A stretch of DNA of 64,000 nt from Pseudomonas sp. (GTDB lineage: Bacteria > Pseudomonadota > Gammaproteobacteria > Pseudomonadales > Pseudomonadaceae), in the NCBI RefSeq assembly GCF_030147005.1, contig NZ_JASLAW010000046.1, positions 8,724-72,723 on the forward strand. The letters run 5' to 3'. Position 1 is the first letter of the stretch. Every line of letters starts with the position of its first letter. Under the pieces are notes generated by a model. The model ran no database searches. It was given only the letters and a program-made list of their open reading frames with translations, and was not told the origin of the DNA. Below are positions 16,600-25,235 of this stretch, piece by piece. The position numbers and the translations under genes are program-made.

Positions 16600-18324
16600 A
16601 TGAATAGATCTTCCGCGTTGCTCCTTGCTTTTGTCTTCCTAAGCGGCTGCCAGTCCATGGCACCCGTGTCGCCGGACGGTGCGCCGCCGGTTGAAGACAG
16701 CACCCCAGCCCCTGAAAAACCCAAGGTTTATTCCTCGTTCAGCGAAGAAACGATCTACGGCCTGCTGACAGCGGAACTGGCCGGCCAGCGTAATCGCTTC
16801 GATATTGCCTTGGATAATTACGTCACCCAGGCCATCAATACCCAGGACCCCGGTATTTCGGAGCGGGCGTTTCGCATCGCTGAGTACCTGGGGGCGGATC
16901 AGGCCGCGCTCGACGCCTCAATGATCTGGGCGAAAAACGCCCCGGACGACCTGGAAGCTCAACGTGCGGCCGCTGTGCAGTTGGCACGCGCCGGGCGCTA
17001 TGACGACTCCATGGTCTATATGGAAAAAGTCTTGCAGGGCAAGGGCGACACACACTTCGACTTCCTTGCGCTGTCGGCCGCCGATACCGATCAGGATACG
17101 CGCAATGGCCTGATGAAGAGTTTCGATCGCCTGCTGCAGAAGCATCCGAATAACAGCCAGCTGATTTTCGGCAAGGCCCTGCTGCTGCAACAGGACGATG
17201 AAGCCGACGCCGCCCTTAAGCTGCTGGAGCAGAACCCGCCGGAAGAGGGTGAGATCGCACCGATCCTGCTGCGCGCGCGCCTGCTGCAGAACCTCAACCG
17301 CGGTAAGGAAGCGATTCCGCTGCTGGAAAAAAGTATCAAGAAGTATCCAGAAGACAAGCGCCTGCGCCTGACTTACGCGCGGATGCTGGTTGAGCAGGAC
17401 CGCATGGAAGACGCCAAAGTGCAGTTTGCCAATCTGGTCCAGCAATACCCGGACGACGACGAACTGCGCTATTCCCTCGCACTGGTGTGCCTGGAAGCCA
17501 AGGCCTGGGACGAGGCCAAGGGCTATCTGGAAGAGCTGGTCGCACGCGAAAGCCATGTGGACTCGGCGCACCTGAACCTGGGCCGCATCGCTGAAGAGCG
17601 CAACGACCCGCAAGCGGCCCTGCTTGAGTACGCCCAGGTCGGCCCGGGCAATGACTACCTGCCGGCACAGTTGCGCCAGGCCGATATTCTGATGAGTAAT
17701 GGTCGTACGGACGAAGCGGAGAAACGCCTGACCGCGGCCCGCGATGCCGAACCGGACTACGCGATCCAGTTATATCTGATCCAGGCCGAAACCTTGTCAG
17801 CCAACAACCAGAGCGAACGCGCCTGGAAACTGTTGCAACAGGCCTTGCTGCAATACCCCGACGACCTGAACCTGCTCTACACCCGCGCCATGCAGGCGGA
17901 AAAACGCAATGACCTGGCGCAGATGGAAAAAGACCTGCGCCTGATCATCAAGCGCGACCCGGACAACGCCATGGCCCTCAACGCCTTGGGTTACACCCTG
18001 TCCGACCGCACAACGCGCTACGACGAAGCCAAGGTGCTGATCGAACAGGCCCACAAGCTCAACCCGGAAGACCCGGCCGTGCTCGACAGCCTGGGCTGGG
18101 TCAATTACCGCCTGGGCAACCTCGACGAGGCCGAGCGCCTGCTGCGCCAGGCGCTGGAGCGCTTCCCGGACCACGAAGTCGCCGCACACCTGGGCGAAGT
18201 GTTGTGGGCCAACGGCAAGCAACGCGAAGCACGACAAATCTGGGAGAAGTTCCTCAAGGAACAACCCGAAAGCCCTATCCTGCGCGGCACCATCAAGCGC
18301 CTGACCGGATCCGAGACCCTATAA
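16600..18324 (+). CDS. Tetratricopeptide-repeat outer-membrane lipoprotein
   Basis: 574 residues with a lipoprotein signal peptide (FVFLSGC, lipidated Cys17) and then a proline-rich linker and many TPR units, clearest between about residues 350 and 560 (for example NALGYTLSDRT..YDEAKVLIEQAHKLNPEDPAVLDSLGWVNYRLGNLDEAERLLRQAL). TPR lipoproteins act as scaffolds at the outer membrane. In Pseudomonas this gene is always directly upstream of lolB, which suggests a link with lipoprotein sorting. The ATG at 16600 lacks a strong Shine-Dalgarno sequence. Confidence 0.92.
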   Translation: MNRSSALLLAFVFLSGCQSMAPVSPDGAPPVEDSTPAPEKPKVYSSFSEETIYGLLTAELAGQRNRFDIALDNYVTQAINTQDPGISERAFRIAEYLGADQAALDASMIWAKNAPDDLEAQRAAAVQLARAGRYDDSMVYMEKVLQGKGDTHFDFLALSAADTDQDTRNGLMKSFDRLLQKHPNNSQLIFGKALLLQQDDEADAALKLLEQNPPEEGEIAPILLRARLLQNLNRGKEAIPLLEKSIKKYPEDKRLRLTYARMLVEQDRMEDAKVQFANLVQQYPDDDELRYSLALVCLEAKAWDEAKGYLEELVARESHVDSAHLNLGRIAEERNDPQAALLEYAQVGPGNDYLPAQLRQADILMSNGRTDEAEKRLTAARDAEPDYAIQLYLIQAETLSANNQSERAWKLLQQALLQYPDDLNLLYTRAMQAEKRNDLAQMEKDLRLIIKRDPDNAMALNALGYTLSDRTTRYDEAKVLIEQAHKLNPEDPAVLDSLGWVNYRLGNLDEAERLLRQALERFPDHEVAAHLGEVLWANGKQREARQIWEKFLKEQPESPILRGTIKRLTGSETL

Positions 18325-18328
18325 GCTT

Positions 18329-18946
18329 ATGTTCTTGCGCCACGTTATCGTTTTCAGCTTCATCGCCCTGCTCGCCGGTTGCGCGGGTTTTGGCTCCCGC
18401 GAATCCGTTGAAGGCCAGGGCAACCCGGCACAATGGCAGCAGCACAAGGACCAGCTCAGCAGCATCGACGGCTGGCAGATCGAAGGCAAGGTCGGGGTGC
18501 GCGCGCCGAAAGATTCCGGCAGCGGCACCTTGTTCTGGCTGCAACGCCAGGATTACTACGATATTCGTCTCTCTGGCCCGCTGGGTCGGGGTGCCGCTCG
18601 CCTGACCGGCCGACCGGGGCAAGTGAGCCTCGAAGTGGCCAACCAGGGCCGCTACGAAGCGACCTCCCCGGAAGAACTGCTGGAACAGCAGATCGGCTGG
18701 AAGCTGCCCGTGTCGCACTTGGTCTGGTGGGTGCGCGGCCTCCCGGCGCCTGACAGCAAAAGCCGCTTGAGCCTCAATGGCGACAGTCGCCTGGCCTCCC
18801 TTGAGCAGGATGGCTGGCAGGTCGAATACCTGAGCTACGTGCAGCAGAACGGTTACTGGCTGCCCGAGCGCATCAAACTGCACGGCACCGACCTTGACGT
18901 CACGCTGGTGATCAAGGACTGGCAACCGCGTAAATTGGGGCAATAA
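18329..18946 (+). CDS. lolB: Outer-membrane lipoprotein LolB
   Basis: 205 residues with a lipobox LLAGC (Cys18). The LolB pattern is visible: WQIEGKVGVRAPKDSGSGTLFWLQ, a loop with GPLGRGAARLTG, and VWWVRGLPAP. LolB accepts lipoproteins from the periplasmic carrier LolA and inserts them in the outer membrane. It starts 5 bases after the TPR gene and ends 2 bases before ispE. Confidence 0.95.
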   Translation: MFLRHVIVFSFIALLAGCAGFGSRESVEGQGNPAQWQQHKDQLSSIDGWQIEGKVGVRAPKDSGSGTLFWLQRQDYYDIRLSGPLGRGAARLTGRPGQVSLEVANQGRYEATSPEELLEQQIGWKLPVSHLVWWVRGLPAPDSKSRLSLNGDSRLASLEQDGWQVEYLSYVQQNGYWLPERIKLHGTDLDVTLVIKDWQPRKLGQ

Positions 18947-18947
18947 C

Positions 18948-19799
18948 GTGACAGTCGCAAAACTCACGTTGCCCTCCCCCGCCAAACTCAATCTGATGCT
19001 GCACATTCTGGGCCGTCGTGAAGACGGCTATCACGAGTTGCAGACGCTGTTTCAGTTTCTCGACTATGGCGATGAACTGACCTTCGCCGTGCGTGACGAT
19101 GGCGTGATCAAGCTGCACACCCCCTTCGAAGGCGTGCCCCACGACAGCAACCTGATCGTGAAGGCCGCGAAAAAACTTCAGCAACAATCCGACTGCCCGC
19201 TCGGCATCGATATCTGGATCGATAAGATCCTGCCCATGGGCGGCGGTATCGGCGGGGGCAGCTCAAATGCCGCGACCACATTGCTCGGGCTCAACCACTT
19301 GTGGCAACTGGGCTGGGACCAGGATCGCCTGGCCGCGCTGGGCCTTACGCTGGGCGCGGACGTCCCGGTTTTCGTGCGTGGGCATGCCGCATTTGCTGAG
19401 GGCGTGGGAGAGAAACTGACCCCCGTAGAACCCGAAGAGCCGTGGTATCTCGTGCTGGTGCCGCAAGTATCTGTAAGTACAGCAGAAATTTTTTCAGATC
19501 CGTTGTTGACACGTAACTCTTCTCCCATTAAAGTGCGCCCCGTTCCCAAGGGAAACAGTCGAAATGACTGCTTACCGGTTGTAGCAAGGCGTTATCCAGA
19601 AGTACGTAACGCTTTGAATTTGCTAGGTAAATTTACCGAAGCAAAATTAACCGGAACTGGAAGTTGTGTGTTTGGGGGCTTCCCAAGCAAAGCTGAAGCT
19701 GATAAAGTCTCGGCCCTTCTTACAGAGACCCTTACAGGGTTTGTAGCGAAAGGAAGCAACGTTTCGATGTTGCATCGCAAGCTGCAAAATCTGCTCTAA
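18948..19799 (+). CDS. ispE: 4-diphosphocytidyl-2-C-methyl-D-erythritol kinase
   Basis: 283 residues from a GTG at 18948. GHMP-kinase motifs: LPSPAKLNLMLHI at the N-terminus and the ATP loop LPMGGGIGGGSSNAATTLLGL. It phosphorylates CDP-methylerythritol in the MEP isoprenoid pathway. Base composition changes inside the gene: line 19321-19380 has 43 G/C of 60, line 19621-19680 only 26 of 60. The AT-rich 3' half contains a good promoter-like sequence (19506-19534) that could serve the tRNA-Gln and prs downstream. Confidence 0.96.
   Translation: MTVAKLTLPSPAKLNLMLHILGRREDGYHELQTLFQFLDYGDELTFAVRDDGVIKLHTPFEGVPHDSNLIVKAAKKLQQQSDCPLGIDIWIDKILPMGGGIGGGSSNAATTLLGLNHLWQLGWDQDRLAALGLTLGADVPVFVRGHAAFAEGVGEKLTPVEPEEPWYLVLVPQVSVSTAEIFSDPLLTRNSSPIKVRPVPKGNSRNDCLPVVARRYPEVRNALNLLGKFTEAKLTGTGSCVFGGFPSKAEADKVSALLTETLTGFVAKGSNVSMLHRKLQNLL
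19506..19534 (+). promoter_or_regulatory. Candidate sigma70 promoter inside ispE for tRNA-Gln/prs
   Basis: An exact TTGACA (19506-19511) is followed after 17 bases by TAAAGT (19529-19534), four of six matches to the -10 consensus. It lies in the AT-rich 3' half of ispE, about 300 bases before the tRNA. Being a sequence match only, it could be fortuitous. Confidence 0.45.
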
Positions 19800-19836
19800 A
19801 AGGAATCGAGTGTTAGGCACTCGTTGCAACAGATAC

Positions 19837-19911
19837 AGGGGCGTCGCCAAGCGGTAAGGCAGCAGGTTTTGATCCTGCCATGCGTTGGTTCGAATCCAGC
19901 CGCCCCTGCCA
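19837..19911 (+). tRNA. tRNA-Gln (anticodon TTG)
   Basis: 75 nucleotides including an encoded CCA. The acceptor stem AGGGGCG/CGCCCCT, the D loop GCCAAGCGGTAAGGC, the anticodon stem-loop AGCAGGTTTTGATCCTGC with TTG, and the T arm GGTTCGAATCC are all intact. A short hairpin (CGAGTG-ttagg-CACTCG, 19807-19823) lies between ispE and the tRNA and may mark the processing of a joint transcript. Confidence 0.97.
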
Positions 19912-19957
19912 TTTTCTAATACTCATCCAGGTTACCCTCAGCCTCTAGGTACTGCGC

Positions 19958-20899
19958 GTGTCCAAGATGATGGTCTTTACGGGGAATGCCAACCCCGATC
20001 TGGCTCGACGTGTCGTACGTCAGCTGCATATCCCTCTCGGTGACATCTCTGTCGGTAAGTTCTCCGACGGCGAAATTACAGCCGAGATCAATGAAAACGT
20101 TCGCGGTAAAGACGTATTCATTATTCAGCCGACCTGCGCTCCGACCAACGATAACCTGATGGAACTCGTCGTGATGGCTGATGCCTTCCGCCGCTCCTCA
20201 GCGACTCGAATCACAGCTGTAATCCCTTACTTTGGTTATGCCCGTCAGGATCGCCGTCCGCGTTCCGCACGTGTGGCCATCAGCGCGAAAGTCGTTGCTG
20301 ACATGCTGACCGTGGTAGGTATCGACCGTGTTCTCACGGTTGACCTGCACGCTGACCAAATCCAGGGGTTCTTCGATATTCCGGTAGATAACATCTACGG
20401 CTCCCCCGTTCTGGTGGATGACATCGAAGACCAGCGCTTTGAAAACCTGATGATCGTGTCCCCGGACATTGGTGGCGTCGTGCGTGCACGGGCTGTTGCC
20501 AAATCCCTGGGCGTGGACCTCGGTATCATCGACAAACGCCGCGAGAAAGCCAATCACTCTGAAGTGATGCATATCATCGGTGATGTCGAAGGGCGTACCT
20601 GTATTCTGGTTGATGACATGGTCGACACCGCCGGCACCTTGTGCCATGCGGCGAAAGCCTTGAAAGAGCACGGTGCGGCAAAAGTCTTCGCCTACTGCAC
20701 ACACCCTGTGCTGTCGGGCCGAGCGATCGAAAACATCGAGAACTCCATGCTGGACGAACTGGTGGTGACTAACACCATCCCGTTGTCCGCTGCAGCTCAA
20801 GCCTGTTCGCGTATCCGTCAACTGGATATCGCACCGGTAGTTGCCGAAGCGGTTCGCCGCATCAGCAACGAAGAATCGATCAGCGCGATGTTCCGCTAA
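19958..20899 (+). CDS. prs: Ribose-phosphate pyrophosphokinase
   Basis: 313 residues from a GTG at 19958 (SKMMVFTGNANPDLARRV). The PRPP-binding loop ILVDDMVDTAGTLCHAA and the ATP/regulatory segment YFGYARQDRRPRSARVAISAK (shortened here to its core, YARQDR) are intact. It makes PRPP from ribose 5-phosphate and ATP. It follows tRNA-Gln by 46 bases and ends at a strong terminator. Confidence 0.97.
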   Translation: MSKMMVFTGNANPDLARRVVRQLHIPLGDISVGKFSDGEITAEINENVRGKDVFIIQPTCAPTNDNLMELVVMADAFRRSSATRITAVIPYFGYARQDRRPRSARVAISAKVVADMLTVVGIDRVLTVDLHADQIQGFFDIPVDNIYGSPVLVDDIEDQRFENLMIVSPDIGGVVRARAVAKSLGVDLGIIDKRREKANHSEVMHIIGDVEGRTCILVDDMVDTAGTLCHAAKALKEHGAAKVFAYCTHPVLSGRAIENIENSMLDELVVTNTIPLSAAAQACSRIRQLDIAPVVAEAVRRISNEESISAMFR

Positions 20900-20935
20900 G
20901 GGTCAAACCTGCGGACCACCTCACTGACGAAAAGC

Positions 20936-20972
20936 GCCCCGCCCCAGCATTCCGCTGGGGCGGGGCTTTTTT
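20936..20972 (+). terminator. Rho-independent terminator after prs
   Basis: A perfect 13-bp GC-rich stem (GCCCCGCCCCAGC at 20936-20948 with its complement at 20954-20966), a 5-base loop ATTCC and six T's. Confidence 0.93.
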
Positions 20973-21036
20973 GCCCATATCGAGTTCGGCGCTGGTCGCA
21001 AACGCCCCTCGATCATGGCTATTTTGGAGATACAAC

Positions 21037-21639
21037 ATGAACGAATTTACTCTGAACGCCCAAGCGCGTACTGACCTGGGGAAAGGTGCGAGCCGCCGCC
21101 TGCGTCACGCCGCCAACATCCCAGCCGTTGTTTACGGTGGTAGCAAGCCTGCTGAATCCGTGACCATTCTGGCCAAGGAAATCGCCAAGCTGTTCGAAAA
21201 CGAAGCGGCCTACAGCCACGTTATCGAACTGAACGTCGATGGCACCAAGCAGAACGTGATCGTTAAAGCAATGCAGCGTCACCCTGCCAAGCAGTTCATC
21301 ATGCACGCTGACTTCGTTCGCGTTGTAGCTGGCCAGAAACTGACCGCCATCGTGCCTGTGCACTTTGTTGGTGAAGAAGCTCCGATCAAGAAAGGCGGCA
21401 TTGTTTCCCACACCGCTACCGAGCTGGAAGTGACTTGCCTGCCGAAAGATCTGCCTGAGTTCATCGAAGTCGACCTGTCGAACGCTGAAATCGGCACCAT
21501 CATTCACCTGTCCGACCTCAAGGCCCCTAAAGGCGTTGAATTCGTTGCACTGGCTCACAACGACGACAAGGCTGTTGCCAACGTCCACGCGCCACGTGTT
21601 GTAGCTGAAGATGAAGCTGAAGAACCCGCTGCAGAGTAA
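21037..21639 (+). CDS. rplY: 50S ribosomal protein L25/general stress protein Ctc
   Basis: 200 residues from the ATG at 21037 (MNEFTLNAQARTDLGKGASRR), chosen over an upstream in-frame start at 20971 that overlaps the prs terminator; GGAG lies just upstream. The protein has the N-terminal L25 5S-rRNA-binding domain plus the C-terminal TL5/CTC beta domain, and an acidic alanine-rich tail (EDEAEEPAAE). Gene order prs-rplY-pth-ychF is standard for Pseudomonas. Confidence 0.96.
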   Translation: MNEFTLNAQARTDLGKGASRRLRHAANIPAVVYGGSKPAESVTILAKEIAKLFENEAAYSHVIELNVDGTKQNVIVKAMQRHPAKQFIMHADFVRVVAGQKLTAIVPVHFVGEEAPIKKGGIVSHTATELEVTCLPKDLPEFIEVDLSNAEIGTIIHLSDLKAPKGVEFVALAHNDDKAVANVHAPRVVAEDEAEEPAAE

Positions 21640-21805
21640 TTTTCTCTGCAACGAAGGAGCTTGAGAAAACATCGCGGACCGAAACGTAGCGAGAAAGCGG
21701 GCGATAACGCGACGTTTACTCTTGAGTAAATGATGTAATGTCGTCCACTTTCGCCGCACTCCGGTCTGGCGATGTATCCACAACTCCAAAGGAAGGGCCC
21801 CTGTC

Positions 21806-22390
21806 GTGACCGCCATTAAACTGATCGTTGGCCTGGGAAATCCAGGCGCCGAATACGAACAGACCCGGCATAACGCGGGGGCCCTTTTTGTTGAGCGCAT
21901 CGCCCATGCCCAAGGCATCAATCTTGTGGCCGATCGCAAATATTTTGGCCTGACCGGGCGCTTCTCGCACCAGGGTCAGGATGTTCGTCTACTGATTCCC
22001 ACCACCTACATGAACCGCAGCGGCCAGGCTGTCGCGGCGCTTGCGGGCTTCTTCCGGATCAAGCCCGAAGAAATCCTGGTGGCCCATGACGAACTGGACT
22101 TGCCACCCGGCGTTGCCAAACTCAAGTTGGGCGGCGGGCATGGTGGGCACAATGGCCTGCGCGACATCATCGCGCAGTTGGGCAATCAGAATAATTTTTA
22201 CCGCCTGCGGCTCGGCATTGGCCACCCAGGTGTCGCCAGTATGGTTTCAAATTTCGTCCTGGGTCGTGCGCCACGCGCCGAACAGGAAAAACTCGATGCC
22301 AGCATCGACTTTGCCCTCGGCGTGCTGCCGGATATCTTCGCCGGTGAATGGAACCGTGCGATGAAAAACCTGCACAGCCAGAAGGCCTGA
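21806..22390 (+). CDS. pth: Peptidyl-tRNA hydrolase
   Basis: 194 residues from a GTG at 21806. The catalytic His is in YEQTRHNAG (residue 22), with the LIVGLGNPG start, TYMNRSG and the HDELDLPPG loop. It recycles peptidyl-tRNA that drops off ribosomes. It is 21 bases upstream of ychF. The 166 bases before it have no recognisable feature. Confidence 0.97.
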   Translation: MTAIKLIVGLGNPGAEYEQTRHNAGALFVERIAHAQGINLVADRKYFGLTGRFSHQGQDVRLLIPTTYMNRSGQAVAALAGFFRIKPEEILVAHDELDLPPGVAKLKLGGGHGGHNGLRDIIAQLGNQNNFYRLRLGIGHPGVASMVSNFVLGRAPRAEQEKLDASIDFALGVLPDIFAGEWNRAMKNLHSQKA

Positions 22391-22411
22391 CTCTTACCGA
22401 GGGGAAACACC

Positions 22412-23512
22412 ATGGGATTCAATTGCGGCATCGTCGGCCTGCCCAACGTCGGCAAATCCACCCTGTTCAACGCACTGACCAAGTCCGGTATCGCGGCGGA
22501 GAACTTCCCCTTCTGCACCATCGAACCCAACAGCGGTATCGTGCCGATGCCGGACCCACGCCTGGAAGCGCTTGCGGCTATCGTCAATCCCAAGCGCATC
22601 CTGCCGACCACCATGGAATTCGTCGACATCGCGGGCCTGGTCGCCGGCGCTTCGAAAGGTGAAGGCCTGGGCAACAAGTTCCTGGCCAACATCCGCGAAA
22701 CCGATGCCATCGCCCACGTGGTCCGCTGCTTTGAAGACGAGAACGTGATTCACGTCTCCAACAGCGTCGACCCTAAGCGCGACATCGAGATCATCGACTT
22801 GGAACTGATCTTCGCCGACCTCGACAGCTGCGAGAAGCAACTGCAGAAAGTCGCACGCAATGCCAAAGGCGGTGACAAGGAAGCCGTGGTTCAGAAGGGC
22901 CTGCTGGAACAGCTGATCGCTCACTTCACCGAAGGCAAGCCGGCGCGTAGCCTGATGAAGAACATGGGCGCTGACGAGAAGGCCGTGGTCAAAGGTTTCC
23001 ACCTGCTGACTACCAAGCCTGTGATGTACATCGCCAACGTCGCTGAAGACGGCTTCGAGAACAACCCGCTGCTCGACGTGGTCAAGGCCATCGCCGATGA
23101 AGAAGGCGCCATCGTGGTACCGGTGTGCAACAAGATCGAAGCGGAAATCGCCGAGCTTGATGACGGTGAAGAAAAGGACATGTTCCTGGAAGCCCTGGGC
23201 CTGGAAGAACCGGGTCTGAACCGCGTAATCCGCGCCGGCTACGAAATGCTCAATCTGCAGACCTACTTCACCGCCGGCGTCGAAGAAGTGCGCGCCTGGA
23301 CCGTCAAGGTCGGCGCCACCGCGCCACAAGCCGCCGGCGTGATCCACACCGACTTCGAAAAAGGCTTTATCCGCGCCGAAGTGATCGCTTACAACGACTT
23401 CATCCAGTACAAGGGCGAAGCCGGTGCCAAGGAAGCCGGCAAATGGCGCCTGGAAGGCAAGGAATACATCGTCAAGGATGGTGATGTGATGCACTTCCGT
23501 TTCAACGTGTAA
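22412..23512 (+). CDS. ychF: Redox-regulated ATPase YchF (Obg-related)
   Basis: 366 residues. The P-loop GLPNVGKST is near the N-terminus, followed by switch I/II (FVDIAGLVAGASKGEGLGN) and a C-terminal TGS domain ending GDVMHFRFNV. It binds ribosomes and hydrolyses ATP in preference to GTP. It is the last core gene before the T3SS and is closed by a strong bidirectional terminator. Confidence 0.97.
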   Translation: MGFNCGIVGLPNVGKSTLFNALTKSGIAAENFPFCTIEPNSGIVPMPDPRLEALAAIVNPKRILPTTMEFVDIAGLVAGASKGEGLGNKFLANIRETDAIAHVVRCFEDENVIHVSNSVDPKRDIEIIDLELIFADLDSCEKQLQKVARNAKGGDKEAVVQKGLLEQLIAHFTEGKPARSLMKNMGADEKAVVKGFHLLTTKPVMYIANVAEDGFENNPLLDVVKAIADEEGAIVVPVCNKIEAEIAELDDGEEKDMFLEALGLEEPGLNRVIRAGYEMLNLQTYFTAGVEEVRAWTVKVGATAPQAAGVIHTDFEKGFIRAEVIAYNDFIQYKGEAGAKEAGKWRLEGKEYIVKDGDVMHFRFNV

Positions 23513-23536
23513 ACGTTAACTGCATTTACGTGTAAG

Positions 23537-23566
23537 AAAAAGCCGATGCATTGCATCGGCTTTTTT
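23537..23566 (+). terminator. Terminator after ychF, left boundary of the T3SS region
   Basis: GCCGATGCA at 23542-23550 pairs with its complement at 23552-23560. A's precede and six T's follow, so it can work in both directions. Confidence 0.9.
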
Positions 23567-23905
23567 GTGTCTTCGTCAAAGCCCACTATTTGCACGACAT
23601 TAAACCCGTTATATCTGTGCCATTTGCGAACATATTTTTAATAAAGACTCAGCCATATTCACCACTACAGCCCGAAAAACCTGGAACACTTAAAACTATT
23701 CCGCGCCAACTTAAGAATTCTCTTACACTGAACACGTACAAAAAACCCTCTCAGCACTTGCAACTTCCGAAGTACTCCCACCCTGATAACTTAGTTGAAT
23801 TTAAGACCTGTCCAAATCATGACAACTTAAAAAAATTCTGTTTAACTGCATACATATGGAGATATGCCCTCATATAGCGGCCATCGCACTGGAGCAAAAA
23901 ATACT
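23567..23905. other. AT-rich intergenic leader of the T3SS region
   Basis: About 340 bases, clearly more AT-rich than the flanking ychF. A 108-codon open frame starts inside the ychF terminator and has no ribosome site or recognisable domain, so I do not call it. The stretch should hold the promoter of the activator gene at 23906, but I could not fix a convincing -35/-10 pair. Confidence 0.5.
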
Positions 23906-24832
23906 ATGTCGACGCTCAGTCAGAAAAGTCTTATAGCAGATATAATTTTTTCTGATTGCCCGAGCATCGAAGCGACTGTAAACAGCACAGCAGCTCTCGA
24001 TATAGATATTCTACTACTGGGAGAAACGGGAACCGGTAAAGATACGTTGGCACAACGTATTCACCAGATGTCCCGGCGCAAAGGAGACTTCGTTGCGGTT
24101 AACTGTGCCGCCATCCCGGAAAGTCTTGCCGAAAGCCAGCTGTTCGGCGTTAACAGCGGTGCGTATACGGGCGCAATGCAATCACGGGCCGGATTCGTTG
24201 AGGCAGCCCACCTGGGCACCTTGTACCTCGATGAAATAGACAGCATGCCACTGACACTGCAGGCCAAGTTGTTGCGCGTACTGGAGTCCCGTGGGGTGGA
24301 GCGTTTGGGCTCAACCCGATTCATACCCGTGGACATGCGAGTGATCGCATCTGCGCAGCACGCGCTGCACGAAATGGTCGAACAAGGCACCTTCCGACGC
24401 GACCTGTACTTTCGCTTGAATGTCGTCAGCATTCACCTCCCCGCTTTACGGGATCGGCGTGAGCGGATCATCCCCATGTTCCTTGACATGATTGAGCAAG
24501 AGGCTGACCACTTCAAACTCCCCCCTCCTCTCCCTCCTGACAAGCAGTTATTGCAACAGCTGCTGTGTCACGCCTGGAACGGCAATGTCCGTGAGTTACG
24601 CTCTACCGCCAAACGTTTTGTATTGGGTCTGCCACCGCTGGCAGCGACAGTCATACACCACCAGGAAATAGAAATGAGCCTGAAAGCTCGTTTGCACCAG
24701 ATGGAGAAGTCGCTCATAGAGGAGTCTCTTCGACAAAACAGCCATTGTGTCGACAGTGTGGCGATAGAGCTGGGAGTCGCGAAAAGAACGCTTTACCACC
24801 GGATCAAACACTTGGGCGTATCACTGAACTGA
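23906..24832 (+). CDS. hrpS: HrpR/HrpS-type sigma54 enhancer-binding activator
   Basis: 308 residues from the ATG at 23906 (GGAG 11 bases upstream; an alternative ATG at 23864 is too close to its own GGAG). The AAA+ domain has Walker A GETGTGKDT at residues 39-47, a sigma54-contact loop GAYTGA at 85-90 and the DEIDSMPLTLQAKLLRVLE segment. A Fis-type helix-turn-helix ends the protein (SVAIELGVAKRTLYHRIK). There is no receiver domain, as in HrpR/HrpS of P. syringae. It should activate the sigma54 promoter of hrpL at 41403. Only one such gene is present, where P. syringae has two. Confidence 0.93.
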   Translation: MSTLSQKSLIADIIFSDCPSIEATVNSTAALDIDILLLGETGTGKDTLAQRIHQMSRRKGDFVAVNCAAIPESLAESQLFGVNSGAYTGAMQSRAGFVEAAHLGTLYLDEIDSMPLTLQAKLLRVLESRGVERLGSTRFIPVDMRVIASAQHALHEMVEQGTFRRDLYFRLNVVSIHLPALRDRRERIIPMFLDMIEQEADHFKLPPPLPPDKQLLQQLLCHAWNGNVRELRSTAKRFVLGLPPLAATVIHHQEIEMSLKARLHQMEKSLIEESLRQNSHCVDSVAIELGVAKRTLYHRIKHLGVSLN

Positions 24833-24895
24833 GAGCCCCCGTCGCCCCCTGGGCATAAGTAGTTACATATTTAAAGCTATCGCCTAAACGCCCAT

Positions 24896-24923
24896 GGAAC
24901 GCATAAATTTTTTGAACCACATA
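24896..24923 (+). promoter_or_regulatory. hrp box (HrpL-dependent promoter) upstream of hrpA
   Basis: GGAACG (24896-24901), 15 bases, CCACATA (24917-24923). This fits the GGAACC-N15/16-CCACNNA consensus with one mismatch. It should drive the hrpA-hrpB-hrcJ-hrpD-hrpE transcript. Confidence 0.85.
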
Positions 24924-25008
24924 AATGACGGAACGGCTTTGGCAGGGTTGCTAACCACCCCAAGCATCGCTAGGTCCAGTGAAACTAACGTTATATACGG
25001 AGAAAAAT

Positions 25009-25218
25009 ATGACTTCCCCAATTAACCCCTACGGCTTCTCTCCTTTCGGCGGCTACGGCAGTGGCTTTGGCGTCGGACCATCTGACGCGGAAGCACAAGC
25101 TGGCTTTAAGGCAATTGACGCTAAGAAGCGGGCGGATGGCTTAGAAAACGCACTGGAAAAAGCAGAAGCGGAAAAAACCAACGGTAAAAAAGCGGTCACT
25201 GACGCAATTCGACTTTAA
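25009..25218 (+). CDS. hrpA: Putative Hrp pilin subunit (HrpA position), unusually short
   Basis: 69 residues from the ATG at 25009 with an ACGGAG ribosome site. The N-terminal part is glycine/aromatic-rich (PYGFSPFGGYGSGFGVG), the rest is a charged alanine/lysine/glutamate helix with no cysteine, ending in KKAVTDAIRL. Sequence identity with characterised HrpA pilins (about 110 residues in P. syringae) is not recognisable. The call rests on position: first gene after a hrp box, between hrpS and hrpB, followed by a hairpin, and with the size and alpha-helical composition of secreted filament subunits. It could instead be a small secreted accessory protein. Confidence 0.6.
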   Translation: MTSPINPYGFSPFGGYGSGFGVGPSDAEAQAGFKAIDAKKRADGLENALEKAEAEKTNGKKAVTDAIRL

Positions 25219-25235
25219 TAAAGTAGCGCCTATGC

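Noticed and set aside
23551..23877. 108-codon frame between ychF and the T3SS activator
   Set aside because: It starts inside the ychF terminator, lacks a ribosome site and has no recognisable family; the AT-rich region by itself makes chance frames less informative.
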